DNA of 64,000 bases from Urophycis tenuis (Eukaryota > Chordata > Actinopteri > Gadiformes > Phycidae): assembly GCA_036785325.1 (NCBI GenBank), contig JAXIVH010000013.1, positions 6,926,752 through 6,990,751 on the forward strand, written 5' to 3'. Both the position numbers and the translations under genes were made by a program. The notes under the pieces were generated by a model that made no database searches, was not told the origin of the DNA, and saw nothing but the letters and a program-made list of their open reading frames with translations. Shown one piece after another: positions 14,806-42,914 of the stretch (positions are counted from its first letter, which is position 1; the number at the start of each line of letters is the position of its first letter).

Positions 14806-17800
14806 AGAAAAATCATGAAAAAAGAGAACGAAAGGCAGAGAGGAGGAGAAGGAGTAGAAGGAGCGAAAGTGTCCTGAGAGCGGACGCGTAAGGAGATACG
14901 GTGTACGAGGGCACAGCTTGGTGCGGCTCCTACACCTGCACCGCAGCCGTGGGGAGAGAGATGTGGGGCAGATAGGGCGGAGGGTGCGGGGACACTCCCA
15001 GGAGACCCTGTGGGCCCTCAGCTGAACACACTCGCAGCCGCGCCTTCCGCTTCCCAGCACTCCACCGCAACAACAACAACAGCTCTGCGCAGCGCGCTAA
15101 TTGTCTGGCGGGTGGGCCATTAAAGGCTGGCTAATGAGGCCGGCTGTCTGGGTTTTTTGTTTGTTTGGTGTCTCTTTTGAGGGCCTCATCGCATCTCAAG
15201 CTGTGGTGAAGACCTCCTAACTAATACTATTTGGAACATACTTTTGCTTTTACGTGCTTATCTGTTATTCACTTGTTTACTTCACTCACTTATCTACCAT
15301 TGTATATTGATGTACATTGTTATCTCAGTATGTGGCAATACAGTTGAAACTTTGTGTGTGTGTGTGCGTGTATGTTTATTCACAATAAAGGCCGTGTCAG
15401 TCCCAATGTCTGCAATATATTAATGAAGGGTATAGAGGAGGGACAGGAGGGGTTAACCCGGAGCATCGCCGGGCTGGAGCCGAGACAGACAATAGAATGT
15501 CTTTTAGATAGCTGGAGAGCTTATGCTGACAAGCCCCTGACGTAAGAAGAGCCAATCAGTAAACGTTTGTTTTGCCTGGGGAAGCATGAGATGAAACAAA
15601 TGTGTTCCACAGCAGGGTTTACACGCTCGGCCTAAAGGTTATTACCGTCAGACAAATAGCAGCCTCATTTGTGTCTTTCCGAGAGCGACGGGATTTATCG
15701 CAGCCATTTATGATTCCCAATAACCGAGAGCTTTGAATGGCCACGGCGTTTAATTTCCTCCCGGCGGCGAGTTGAATTGCGATAACGACAGGAGGGAGAG
15801 AGAACTAATCAAAATGGTTCACGTGATTCACATGATTCACGCGCGGCGGTCGAGGTTTGAAAGAAAGAAACACGCTTTCCTTGTTGCGGACGACCTGTTC
15901 ACGGTTGTCTGAGAGGTCAGAGGTTGAGGTTAAGTCCAGGCCTCACATTGTATCGCCACAGGAATGTTGCGTCTAACACCAAACAGCAAATTCCTTAAAT
16001 ACTCTTACATGGTGACGGGCTCATGTGATGGAGCCGACCGAGCTCAAGTTGCTCCTGCCTCTCTTGGCCTTCTCCGGGCGCCTCTCGGTGGTAGGGGGTC
16101 ACCGGCGACTGGGCAAGCAAAGCAGACCTAGGTCCTGGGTCTAGGTCAAGAGCAGCTATGCGGAGGTGGAAGAGGGTTCACTCTCACTGTCTGAACTGGC
16201 ATTGTTGGGTCGGTCAAAGGCGCCAGAAGCGACATAGCCCCGGTCCCAACCCACTAAGATGTGTTTCCTGTTATTGACTCAGCTGCTTGCCACTCACTCG
16301 TTGGCCTACAAAGAGGTAGATTGAGCCGAGGCTAGGAAATGTGCAGCAAAAAGTTAGTTCACATTTGTGATACTGTTTTATGGTTTGGTCGATGGGATGC
16401 ATTTCAGAAATGGAATGGATTAACTGGTTTAATCAGTTAATGGATTGACTGATTCAATGGTTTTTCTGCGATGGTATTTTTGCATTCACATCCTTCAAAG
16501 TCAAATGTGTGATTAAAAGGGGCCAACACTGTTTGGTATTGTGAACATTTGCCAGCCCTCTGCCATGTTAGCCTAGTGAGCAACCTTTCGACTTCATCCT
16601 TGAACACGCATCACAACACTTTACCGCTAATAGACATTCACATGTCGCGCCGTGACAGGCAAGAGAATCGACAAATTGCCAAAATTCATTAGGACCCTGA
16701 AGGGTCAAGAGCTGGGGCCAAGGCCATAGGGGGCCCCAAGGATCAAGGGGCCCTGAGTTTATCTGGAGGACTGGAAGAGTGTGCCTCAGCAGGGGTCCTT
16801 CAGAGGTTTGTTTTTTTTTTATTAAAAAAAACCTTTCATCTTTCACACAAATTACCACAGATGAAGGATTGCGAGATAAACAAGCAAAGACAGGATCTCT
16901 TTTGTTTATTAGAGTTCTCGTATCCAGTTTCAAAACATCAGGACAACACACAGAGATCCACCATCAATATGTTGATCTGAATTTCTTTCCTGGAATAACA
17001 GCGAGGTTAGCTCAGCAGCACAGTAGTTGGGTAACATGTCCTATGTTTCATATAACATCTGTGGGAGGCCAGTTGCTCTTTGTTGTGGCCATGAATACAG
17101 TTGGAGCTGAATAGCAACGTTAGAAACGTTTTCAGAGTTCAAGCAATTCATTGTTTTTTCAATCTCCTCTTGAGGGTTTTGTGAACGTGCATTCCATATT
17201 GTCACCCACAGGCGTGCATCAAATCTACGACGACAACAATAGAGATTCGCTGAATTCAATGAAAGATAAAGACCTGTAAATGTGGAAGTTGCTCTTAATT
17301 AATGCACGACTGGTTAGCTTAGGGCTGGCCTACCCCTTGTGCAAAGAATCAACAAAGACCTGGCCTGTGTCTTACAAGTTACCTCCAGATCTCCACAGAG
17401 ACCCACATGAAGAAAGAAAGAAACTAAATAAATAACGATTGACAATGCAACAAAGTCTCGACCCGAACACAGAGTCCTGGGAGTGGGGTTTTGGGTTTTT
17501 TTTCAGCCGGTGGCAGCATTCCGGGCCGTTCTTTTTGAATCCACAAGTGGGAACGTGAGTGGGGCGAACTGGCATTTCTGAATGCTGCCAGTGACTCGAA
17601 TGTTTCGCGTTAATCCGTCTGGACAAGGGCAAACGCAACTCGGAGCAGTTTCACATGGCTGTGAGGCTCTGTGGGCGGCCCTGAGCAGCACACAGTGGTA
17701 CGTCTAGTGTACGTACCCCACACACACACTGATACCATCTCTATTCACTCACCCCCTATTATTCACAGTCTTTCTTTCTCCCAGGACTAAGAAAGGTATT

Positions 17801-18160
17801 GAGAGGCAGTCAAGGAAGGCAGGTGGCAACCACACTAGAGGCAAGTTATGCTAACTGTTTATTTTCATATCTTCATATCTGGTTGAGCGGCTGGTCCATA
17901 GTACAAAGTATGAATAACAAGCAAGCGAATAATGAAAAATGAATTATAAGTGGAAGTGCACAATGTTTGCTGAAATGTGTGGTGAGGGCCACATATATGA
18001 AATATAGCATTTTTTTATAGCTTGAATATATCTGCAGTCTTTGAAATAAATCAAAGCTTGTGTGAGAGTGTGTGTGTGTGTGTGCTCACATGGGCACGTC
18101 AAAAATAAACAAGCCACAAGCAAAAGGCAACTCAGAACACCAGAGTGGAAAAAAAGCTAC
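14806..18160. other. Intergenic DNA before the slc7a5 3' end, no gene seen
   Basis: No exon with family similarity recognised on either strand. Only short GT tracts occur (15352-15370, 18067-18084). Several conserved-looking, moderately GC-rich blocks near 15560-15860 are not coding in any frame that I can support. Confidence 0.4.
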
Positions 18161-18166
18161 TTTATT
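18161..18166 (-). promoter_or_regulatory. Candidate poly(A) signal of slc7a5
   Basis: AATAAA on the minus strand, about 2.2 kb past the slc7a5 stop. A long 3' UTR is usual for this gene in mammals. The UTR would run through a GT array (20136-20288) and a MITE-like element (18427-18687). Confidence 0.4.
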
Positions 18167-18426
18167 TCACAAGCATTTTGCACAAAAATGCCCTGTAAAA
18201 CCATAGCGGGATTAACGATAAACAAAACATTCCTATGAATAAATAAATACACCCTACAGTCCTATGAGTAAGTGTACATTAGTGTGGATTCTGGAAGGTT
18301 AGTTTTGGCTATGCGCTAAATGTAAATGCAGCCAGTCCTGGCCCACAGTTTTAATCCGAAAAGAGTCCTGCGGCCGTGGAGGTCTGCAGGTTTTGGTCCA
18401 TAACTAGCAGCTAAGTCTGTGACTTA

Positions 18427-18687
18427 CTGGGAATTTACACCGCAGGCGAAAGCGTAACGTGAGCGTAACGTTGGCGTATCAATTCACACCGCCGCCGTTT
18501 GTTTGGCTATATTTAATAAGATAATAGGCGTACACGTCAAACGAGACGCTTCAGAAACGCTTAAAAATAGAAGTGAATAGAAGTTTTTAGTCGGCCGTCT
18601 GACGGCCGACTAAAAAACGCTTCTAAAACGGCTCTGGTGTAAATTGGCCTTGAATTGGTCAATTTAAATTGCAATGTAAATTCCCAG
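18427..18687. mobile_element. MITE-like element with 13-bp terminal inverted repeats
   Basis: The ends are CTGGGAATTTACA (18427-18439) and its exact complement (18675-18687), giving a 261-bp unit. Inside is a near-perfect palindrome at 18584-18616 with 16-bp arms. No coding capacity and no clear target duplication. It would lie in the slc7a5 3' UTR if the poly(A) site at 18161 is used. Confidence 0.65.
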
Positions 18688-18942
18688 TCAGTCTGTAACT
18701 AATCAGTAAAACACAAAAAACAAAAGTATGACACTTTAAGTGCTGAAACGGAACAATAAAAACATTTCTAAAAGTAAGTTTTAGTCCTAGTACTCGTCTT
18801 TCTCCCCTGCTGCCCCCCAGAGCGTCTTTTTCTTCTGTATCCCGACGTCGCCGCTTCTTCATGTTGTGAACGGCGAGGGCGTGGCCATTATCTTGTCCAT
18901 CAGTCCGTCTGTTCTTTTACCGGAAAACCCTCCCCTCCCTTC

Positions 18943-18975
<33 letters not shown>

Positions 18976-20133
18976 CGTCCAAAAAGCCTGCCAAGACCAC
19001 ATACTGTTTCAATGCATCCAAACGTCATGAACAGACACTACACAACACAAATACACTGACACACCTTAGTGTTTGAGTATCGTCCGATCTCAGCAGCATC
19101 CGCATGCCATCCACACATCCAAGAGAAGTCAGGACACCACGCACGTACTTACTAATTAGACATCAAAAACTTACGATAACCCTCTCTCTCTCTCACACAC
19201 ACACAACCACACACCACTTCAAACAACAATGTGCAGCAGATTCCTTCAAGGGGGTTCGTCACATTGCTTCTGGGCCCGCAACAGGGTGCCTTGAATGAAT
19301 GACTGAACGCAGGACATTTTAGTGTTAGAACCCTGTGTCGCCATTCCAGGCAAAACCCCAGGATTACACAAAGCTCTGGCCCATGGTGGAGGGGCACCTC
19401 ATGAAGTCATTATTACGTGCCAGGCTTGTAAAGATATATTTTGTACACAAAACGCCTCTTTGAGTGAGCTCATTAGCGAACGCTCTTCCACTGGTTCGCA
19501 GATGGGAACAGGACAGGCTCGCCTCAGCACGCCTCTTGTGAGAGTGATCAGAGTGGAATGGCTCGACGATCCCAGCTCAACGACGTAACTGCTACAACTG
19601 GTTCTCGGGGCATGACACTGGGGGGAGGAATCCAGAGGACTCTCGTGGACTGGCAGCAACTATCCACGGTACTTGTTTGAATTGACTTGGAGAGATCCTG
19701 AGAGTCAACCCCCCCCCAAAAAAAAGGAAAAAGGAAAATCTGCGCTCTGGCTTTGCGCTAAGTGGCCTAACGAGGGCCAGGTTTCCAGTGGACTATGACA
19801 CAGCAGCTGAAAAAAGTCAAACAGGCTTGTGTTCGCCTCATAAGGCACACACAACAACAAGGGGGGGATGGTGGTTATGGAGGACACTCTAATTTAAACA
19901 ATGAATGCACTAAACACCCACTGCAATATGACACAAAAATGACTCCCCATCATTAGCTACTCGTCATTATGTTAGTTGCAGACGAAAAAAAACACGTATA
20001 AAAATAACATGGAATAAGGCCACGTCAACAGCAGCAAATATCTAGCGAAAAGAACCACCATTTTGAATACTGAATTGCTGCTCCGAGTGTCCGAACCTTC
20101 CTGTCCTTATCTCAACCCCACAGTGAGGGTGTA

Positions 20134-20135
<2 letters not shown>

Positions 20136-20225
<90 letters not shown>

Positions 20226-20288
20226 CGTGTGCGTGGGTGTGTGTGTGTGTGTGTGTGCGTGTGGGTGCGTGTGTGTGTGTGCGTGTGC
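20136..20288. repeat. (GT)n array in the slc7a5 3' region
   Basis: About 150 bp, pure GT for 85 bp and then interrupted by GC and GG units. It begins about 120 bases past the slc7a5 stop and reads as (CA)n in the transcript. Confidence 0.97.
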
Positions 20289-20406
20289 ATTGCTAAAAAC
20301 GGAAAAAAACTGGTTCCACAGAGATCAGTCTGCGTCCGTCGTCATGTGGGGAGAGCCAGGCTACAGTGACGGTGACGTCGTCGACGGCAACGGGGCGGGG
20401 CCTCCT

Positions 20407-31942
<11,536 letters not shown>

Positions 31943-32640
31943 GGCTTCGCTCTTTCTTTGCTTTGGTGTTTCCTACACACGGAGGAACACGCGCCGCTTC
32001 CCGCCTAGATGTGAATCGCGATACCCCCCCCCCCTTATTTGGTCTCTTCTCCCCGCGACTCTGACTCAATGATGCCGCTGGACTACAACAGTTTCATCCT
32101 ATTTCCAGCTCTTGCTCTGTCTACAAGCCGGTTGGGGAACGTTTCTATTCCTAAAACAGGGATGTCGTCCACACTAGCGCCCTTTGATTACCATACTGTG
32201 CTGTAGTGTGCGTGTCGGCCACCAGCGGTACCCAGCGGCCAGATGCTGTCACAGGAGCTTTTCGTGACTTTCAGGAAGTGGATGTGTAGATCTATGGTGT
32301 AGCCCTATGGTGTAGCCCCTCTAATATATTAAAGGGATGGCGTGTGGTAGTTTTGCCGAGAGGGTAGTTTAAGCGGTCTAGACAGAGTAGGCTAGAGCAA
32401 ATCCAGGGGCAGGGCACTCCCAGTGAGAGATTATGTGACTACAAATCCATAGCATTGTGTTTCCTTGTTGTGTGTAGGTTGTTGTTGTTGTCCAATAGGG
32501 TATGGTCCATTGAATATACATGTTTTCATCTGTGGAGAAAGAAAAAAAAAACACTTTTCATACTTTAATACGTTTTTGCCACTCTTTTCATTATTTGGAA
32601 AGGAAAAAAACACTGTGAATACTTTTGAGAAGCAGTGCAA
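31943..32640. other. slc7a5 5' flank
   Basis: GC-rich leader just outside the start codon, with an 11-C run on plus near 32025. This is the likely 5' UTR and promoter of slc7a5. No TATA element or distinct operator could be supported. Confidence 0.45.
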
Positions 32641-32645
32641 TATTG

Positions 32646-32651
32646 CTCTCT

Positions 32652-32683
<32 letters not shown>

Positions 32684-32705
32684 CTCTCTCTCTCTCTCTC
32701 CTCTC

Positions 32706-32740
<35 letters not shown>

Positions 32741-32774
32741 CTCCTCTCTCTCCTCTCTCTCTCTCTCTCTTCTC
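32646..32774. repeat. Interrupted (CT)n array
   Basis: About 130 bp of CT with regular CC interruptions, followed by a 14-C run. Confidence 0.95.
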
Positions 32775-32899
32775 CCGCACCCCCCCCCCCCCCCAACCAC
32801 ACACACACATTGGCAGTGTAATTTAAAAAAAAAAACAGACAGACAAATTTCCTGTGCTGAGACATGTTGGCTGAGCTGACGGTCTGGTTACTAAGACCC

Positions 32900-34410
32900 A
32901 GCCTGCAGGTTGTACCCCAATGTAGGCAGGGTCGGTCTGCCCCACAGGATCCACATAGCTTCACATTCATACACCACAGCTTCATTCACATACACCACCA
33001 CACACCTTGGACTGTCTCCTAGCCGTTGTTATTCTAGGTCTATTCATATGTTGTACCTGGAATACCTGTAAAAATTTGCACATCTTGCACCTTGCACTTT
33101 CCGCATATTTGCACTATCTATCTATTTTGCATTTTGCACTATAAACAGCAATCAAGGACGCTTACCACGTATGCATACAGGTTCTCACTCCTCACCGACC
33201 TGACTTAAGAGCTCGTATTTAATTTAATTTATTGTTTATTGTTTGACTTTAGCCAGGCTCTTACTGCGCATCTATCCCCTGTACTGCTGGTCACTGTGAA
33301 TTTCTCCTAAGGGGGATTAATAAAGGAATATCTTATCTTGTCTTATCTTAGCTCCAACACGCCACAGTCCTGCTGTGTACTCTGTGCCGGATCTGGAGCC
33401 TATGCATCCCCACTCTGTTTGTCCGGCCCCCTTACCGAAAGCAAGGTGGGCCCTCGGAAGCTATTCAGGACGCTCTGGCTCATCAGAGCAGGACGATGAT
33501 GGGGTTAGAGAAAGGATTTGCACAGTGGGGTGGTGCTCCCCTGCCACCCCGACATTCTCCGCCATTGAGAATGCATTTTAGACACCTGTGATTGACCAGC
33601 CAAGATGGATTCCGCAACTCAATCAGGGAAGGGCTGCCTTGATTAGTCAGAGCCGCAGCACAGTCAACTCAGGACAGACATTCACAGGACACATTGTGCT
33701 CACTGATCTTCAACCTCACCTACAGCCTCTGACTGTAGCTGCTTACGTTCATCACCTCGCATTGCCACGTACAAAGCCTCTGCCCACTGCCTTAAGGAAC
33801 GGCACAGGGAATCATTCCTTCCTGGTGCCATCAGACTGTGCAACAACATCTTATCTTGTCTTATCTTGACCAGCGCAGGCAGCGACCCTTCTCTCTAAAA
33901 TCCTTCCAGGCGCCATTGTTCCATTCCCACAGACGGATCCCATAATAACGTGCCTGTTATGGACTTGATTCCCACCACGGGACACCTTGTGCACCTTGTG
34001 GGAGCTGCCCCCTCTCTGAGAACCACAGAGCGCTACAGGATGTCTGACCCTGAATGGACCTTTCTCCATGTGCGTCCATGAAACTGGACTGGATTGATTA
34101 ACATGGGCCTGGAGATCTTTATTCACACTTTTTTTTTGTGTTTGTTCTTCATCATACATCCTTGAAAGCAGTCGGCCCACTTTGTTGACAGTGCACTGCA
34201 TATGATAATGATCATATGCAGTACGTGCGTATGCAATGCTTTCTTTGTGTGTTTGCTCCTGTGTGTGTGGTGTGTGTGTGTGTGTTAGATTCCTCAGATC
34301 CCTCACATCTAAGGGCACATGCAGTCCAGAGCAGCGGAGAGGTAGCAGGTGGGTTTGTACTCTAATAATAAAGTCTGAGGGATGATTCCTTGTAAAGGAA
34401 TGAGGGATGG
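32900..34410. mobile_element. Region with several non-LTR retrotransposon fragments
   Basis: At 33280-33350 on plus is a tail of the type GGGGGATTAATAAAGGAATA followed by (TCTTA)n. At 33770-33870 a second fragment encodes TALRNGTGNHSFLVPS..., the usual C-terminus, also ending in TCTTATCTTG units. No intact reverse transcriptase is present. Confidence 0.6.
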
Positions 34411-34430
34411 CCACACACACACACACACAC

Positions 34431-34474
<44 letters not shown>

Positions 34475-34526
34475 ACACACACACTTACACACACAGACAC
34501 ACACACATACACACACACACACAGAC
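34411..34526. repeat. (CA)n array with TTACA and GACA interruptions
   Basis: About 115 bp in the intergenic space between slc7a5 and ca5a. Confidence 0.95.
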
Positions 34527-34795
34527 AATCATACAAACATTTGCTGTTGATTTATTCAGATGTCCGAGCATTGGTCCAACGACAGAGACCGTGTGGCCCG
34601 GGCCTGCCACTGTTTCCACCAATGGACCAGTAGGCCGCCGTCTCCTGTCTTCCCACACCATGAAAGATGTCTCATGATGGAAATATAAATAGGCGGTGCA
34701 AATAAAACAGATCCCATGCTGGCACAAGGAGGCACCCACACTCTCTGCAGAGCCCAGAGAGCCTGACAGCTGCATTAGATTGAGTTTCGGGATGT

Positions 34796-37043
<2,248 letters not shown>

Positions 37044-37049
37044 TTTATT
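37044..37049 (-). promoter_or_regulatory. Candidate poly(A) signal of ca5a
   Basis: AATAAA on the minus strand, 2.7 kb past the ca5a stop. A closer ATTAAA variant lies at 38691-38696. Either could end the transcript; I cannot choose between them. Confidence 0.3.
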
Positions 37050-39478
37050 TTTCGGTAACTCATCCTTAACTCTTAACTGTACACACAACTTACACTGAGT
37101 CGCTGTTTATCAGCTCCTCAGGAAACAACATTTGTACGACATACATTTCCTGGTTGTACAGCTGGGGCCGGCCAATCAGGAGCGGCCCAGGTGCAGAGAA
37201 GGCCTATCAAGGGGGAGAGGGGCCCTATAGAACCCTGTGGGGCAGGAATGTAAGCTGCCCATTGAACAAATACACAAAGTTTGCCCTACATAAAGAACAA
37301 GTGCACTGTATACACAGGCACACACGAACACATACACATGTCATTTGGCCATGGGATGGACGCACCCAGAGCATGAGAGGCAGTTAGAAAAACAACCGAA
37401 CCAAAAACACAAAGTCAGTGAAATAACAACTGACCATCGTCAGTTCTAACAGATGTTTTAAAAGAGGTTTTAAAATACTCTTGTGATGCATAGAGGCTGT
37501 GATCATAGACATAAAACAAAACAACATTTGTGCATCTTAAGGCAGTTCATGGATATGCCTAATTGCCGAGAGAACCCATGAAAAACAAGTGTGTGGTACC
37601 GTGTGGAAGGGTCGTGTTTAAATCACCTCGATGCCGCACAAACGCAGCACCACCAACACCAACAGAACAAAGAACAACGCTGAAAAGAACCCAAAAACAA
37701 AACAATAAAACCATTCCTCTCATCCAATCACAGTCGCCCCCCCCCCTTCAGTGTCCCTCCAGCATTGGCTCCGCCCCCTTCCAAACCTTCAGCGTGGAAC
37801 TACAGTTTGTGGTCAAGGTTGCGCCATTCTGCGCCGTCTGGTTAAGCCTGAACACACAAGTGTGAGAGGGTCCTCTTTTTATATGGAGATGCAGTAATGC
37901 AGAAGACCGGGGGTGGGTGTGGCCCCGGAGGGAAACATTGTTAGACTGGGGGCAGGCGCCCCCCCTCGCCTCTGCTGAAGCTAGAGATAAACGTTACAGC
38001 AAGATAAATGCCTCTGGTGCTTGGACAGACCCCAACAAAAGACCAGACCCCCCCCCCCCCCCTCAAGAATTGAATAAGCTGCATAGAAAGTGACCAAAGT
38101 TGTGCATTTCCGTTTGATTGCGTCCCAAAGCCGAACCGCACCAGAGCCAGAGCTCGTCTTCCAAACAGTCAAACCTGGGTCCATCCGTCCTGCAACATCT
38201 TCTCTGAATTCAGCACAACCAACGCTTACAATAGCATTTTCTCTCATGCTAGTTCCAGATTCAGTAGTAGGGGAAGCACCACTGGGTCACGTACTCAAGA
38301 GGCTTTGCTGAAAATGCATAACAAGCATTACAAGAACGGATATCATTTTTCATGTGCAATTTTGTACATTATTGCCTCTAGAATGTAGCTACTGTGCTAC
38401 AAAAATGTAACTGCGCACAAATCGTAACATCTGAAAACTGCCTTGATGCCTTTCTTCTTACAAAAAGACACTGATCACTTTTTTTTCTGTGCCTTGCCCA
38501 GTGGCAGGGTAAGTCACATGGGAAAAGGATATGGAAATTGCACGGTAGTGTTGGACATGCGGTTACCCAGGGGTTATCATGACACAACATGGTTCCCTTC
38601 TTTCCTCTGAACAGCCGTCAGGCGCCCTGGGGTTACAGCAACCCAACAGGGTTGTGTGCATTAGTAACATGGTTAACATAACCCATCTAGTTTAATGCAA
38701 ACACAAACACACACACGCACACACACACACACACACCAGATAGAAATCCTCAAAAAGAAATGTAAAGAAAATCCTATTAATCGCTTTGTAACAGCTTTGG
38801 GAAAATAAAAATACATTCCATAATTCGAAAGCACTATGACAAGAAAATCACACAACTAAACAACCATTAAAATTACTCAAATGCCATTTAAAGTCAGTAA
38901 AACTTATCTTTAAAGGGAAACCCAAGCTTTCCTATCAGTAAATCGGTTTAGAATCTCGAGGGCGTGTATAGTAAACAGGTAGCAGCATGAAATTGCTTTC
39001 ATTCATGTTCTATAATAACATTCCGGAATTTCAGACGCCCTCTGTAGTGGCGACTGTGACCAGCAGAGGGGGCTATCCGGTTCCCGTTAAAAACAAATCT
39101 CACAAATCAAATGGATTAAAAACAGACCCCTATCAGGCCTGGAAATATACAACCTAGAATGCATTTAGGATCAATTGTACCCATATTAAAAACCCAGCCA
39201 TTTGATTAGTCGGGAAAAAAAAAAAAACTATTGACAAAAATACAAAAACAGTTATTTGGAGCTCATGTGCTATACAGACTTTGTGTCCGCAATTATACTT
39301 TTTTTTTTTTTTTTAAACCAGCAGAAAAGAATAAGATCCTCATAACCCTCTTCCCTATGGCGGTCTCAAAAGAGAAACTTGCCATTGAGGCCATCTCTCA
39401 AAACTCACTCAGGCTTCTGACACCTTCACACCTTCACTGTTGGTTCCTCACATCTTGGGAGAAAGAGATCAGCATTTT

Positions 39479-39649
<171 letters not shown>

Positions 39650-39728
39650 CCAAGGTCTGTCCGTCTGTCAAAGCGTAGCGTCATATGGTGTAGTGTCGGG
39701 GTGTATGTAGGGGGGGAGGGGGGCCAGG

Positions 39729-41883
39729 TCAGAGGGCAGCCGGCTCCTCTTCGTTGGCTGGCTGCGCCTCCTTCAGGAAGGGGGAGAAGGAGGAGCGCAC
39801 GGTGCGTCCCTGCAGAGGCTGCTGCACGCGGAAGTTGTTGACCATGCCCTTCTGCACCTCCTCCTCGGCAGACGTAAACAGAAGGCTCCGGAAGACTGCC
39901 AGCTACAGGGGGGGAGGGGGAAGGGGGGAGGAAGGGGGGAGAGAGATTGGGAAAACCGAGAGTAAGCCAGAGAACGCGGCCCGCAGTGGAGGAACTGGGG
40001 GAGACTCAGGGACGAGGAGGGGGAACACCAGCAATTGAGAGCTCTTTGCTCAACGGCGGTGGCAGAGGCAGGGGTTGTCGGTTTCACGGGAGGGGGGGGG
40101 GGGGGGTCGAACACGCCGAACCGGCGTCTGTTTTGGGGGAACGGAAAGCGCCTGCTGATGACTAATTGGTGCGTCTACCATGGCGTAACGAGGGGTCTGT
40201 GACCACAACACCAAAGGTCTAGGATTAGCCCAGACTTTTCTTCGCTTATTGGGACGCACAGACAGACAGACAGACAGAAATACTTTTAATAATCCCTGAG
40301 GGAAATTGTTTTAACACAACAATAATTCAATTGTTTTAGCACAACAACGTGGTGAAAAAATACTTTGGAGCGGGTTCCCCTTAAATCCCGAAGAAAGCAC
40401 CATCTACCATCGACAGGACGCTGCCCCTCTGCCACCGGTTGCAGCCCACACGGCCGCAGCCCCCAGGAACCCGCGCTGACGAGACTGAGAGTGACCATGT
40501 GTGTGAATTGGCCTGTTCCCTTGTTCCTCGGAATCCGGACACCGGCTGTGCACCGGGACCCCCTGTGGGAGCGGCGTGCGTAGGGTCCCGCCAGCGAGCA
40601 GAACACGTCTTAGATGTCTGGGCTCATTTGCGCAAAGTATGGGCCGGACCACCGCTGCGGTTTTAATCCCATGACGATGAAAACCGCTATGCGTGATGGG
40701 ATAAGAGCGGGAATAAGGACGCTCATTCGGTTGTACACTTCTTTCCTGGTGCATTATGGGTGTAGATATAGGGTATAGGTACCGATTTGTATGCTCACGT
40801 TTCGGAAAACGCTACAAAACGGTGGCACTCTTAAGTAGTGCCAGCATTTTGGGGCACAAGTGGACCCCTTTGAACGGAGCCAGTGGCTTTTTGTTGGGAC
40901 AACAGAGACCTCAACACACGGACGCAGACGAAGACACACTACCTGGTCGTGGCTGACTTCGATGTGCTGCTTCATGACGATCCAGGTGACGGCCTCGGTC
41001 AGAGGGGGTGTGGTCAGAGAGCCGTGGTAAGTCCAGTAGTCGTTGATGTTGCTGGGCAGCAGGCAGGCGGGGTCGAAGCGTTCAAAATCCACCACGCTGT
41101 CCTGGGGATGGAGCGGACGTGAGGCGGGCGTGAACACAGCACACGGCTCAGCACAGAACGCAAATTAGCTACCGTTTTTTGTTTCTGAACCAAGATGGCC
41201 GCTGTAGGTGAATGAGGTCCATTGAGAGACACACACACATTCACAAACAAGCCCTGTTTGACTTGTATTTTACTGCGGATTCGTGGTGTTGGGAAGTTGG
41301 GAAACTTCGTTTGAATTCAGTCCAATGTCAAACCTCTATGGGCATCTTGTGAAAATCCATTTTCAGGAGGAATTTCATTCACTTTTCCTTTTCTAGGCGA
41401 TTAGACAGGCTAAATTCTAAAACATAACGTGCTGTCCAATATGTCTTGGTGAACATGTCCAGCATAAGATGTCCTGAACATGATCAACAGCTATGTTATC
41501 TCATCAACGCTGAGAGAAGAACAACAATCCCAATGGACTATCCAGACCAAACATACAACTCATAAACATACACAAACATACAACTCATAACAGTTGAACA
41601 GAACAGAACAGTTCAACATCGCCCCGTCATCATGACCCGAGGAACACTCTCAAAATCTGCAGGGCGTCATTACCTTGCAACCGTTGAGAGCTGGAACCCT
41701 TTGTCAAGTTAGTATTTTTAATTAAAATCACGTTAAACGTGTTCCTTTGTGATGCTCCCATAATGGCGTAATTACAGTCTCCATTCTCAGAAGAGCTCCG
41801 CAGCCTGTTCCAGTGCACCTAGCGGACGGGGCTGCTGACTCAGCGAGGACCAGCGTACAACACATACCCTCGCCCAAAACAAA

Positions 41884-41961
<78 letters not shown>

Positions 41962-42851
41962 GTGTGCGCACCGACCTTGTGTCTGACCGCAGGCAGGGCG
42001 TCGACCAGTTTCTGCAGCCCTTCGTGTCTCTTTCCGATCTGCAACACGGACGACATGCGAAGGGTTTACGGGGTCCGACAGCGTCACGCGCGTCACGCTC
42101 GTGAAACACAACAACGAGGCGCCGGACGCCATGTTGGCCGACCACAACGACGAGAAGTAGGTGTGTGTATGTGTGTATTTTTGCGTGTGTGTGTGTGTGT
42201 GTATTTTTGAGTGTGTGTGTGTTTTTGCATGTGTGTGTGTGTATTTTTGAGTGTGTGTGTGTGTGTATATTTTTGAGTGTGTGTGTGTGTGTGTATATTT
42301 TTGAGTGTGTGTGTGTGTGTTTTTGCATGTGTGTGTGTGTATTTTTGAGTGTGTGTGTGTGTTTTTTGCGTGTATGTGTGTGTATTTTTGAGTGTGTGTG
42401 TGTATTTTTGCGTGTGTGTGTATGTATTTTTGAGTGTGTGTGTATGTATTTTTGAGTGTGTGTGTGTGTGTGTGTGTGTATTTTTGCGTGTGTGTGTGTA
42501 TTTTTGCATGTGTGTGTGTGTGTGTATTTTTGCCTGTGTGTGTGTGTGTACCTTGAGGAAGACTCCGATAACAGCCAGACCGTTGTCCTCCATGACAGCC
42601 TCTTCAAACAGATCATATTTCTCTGTGTTCCAGTGGACAATATGGAGCTGGGAACATATCAATCACAGATGTATTATATTAAATAATATATATGATATTA
42701 TATATTATATGATATGCTTTGACTGTTCACACTCTATTGTATTTTCTGTTCGCGGCTCATTAGTTTGAAAGGCTTTGGGGTAAATCATTCATCGCGCTTA
42801 ATTTAGTTAACATTGTGTTGTATAATTGTGTTTCCTGGACTTAAAAGGTAT

Positions 42852-42914
<63 letters not shown>

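Noticed and set aside
41840..42662. Long open frames of 190-266 codons (Thr/His/Lys-rich) on minus
   Set aside because: They are translations of CA/GT and TTTTTG repeats; the same holds for the Cys-Val and His-Thr frames at all other arrays.
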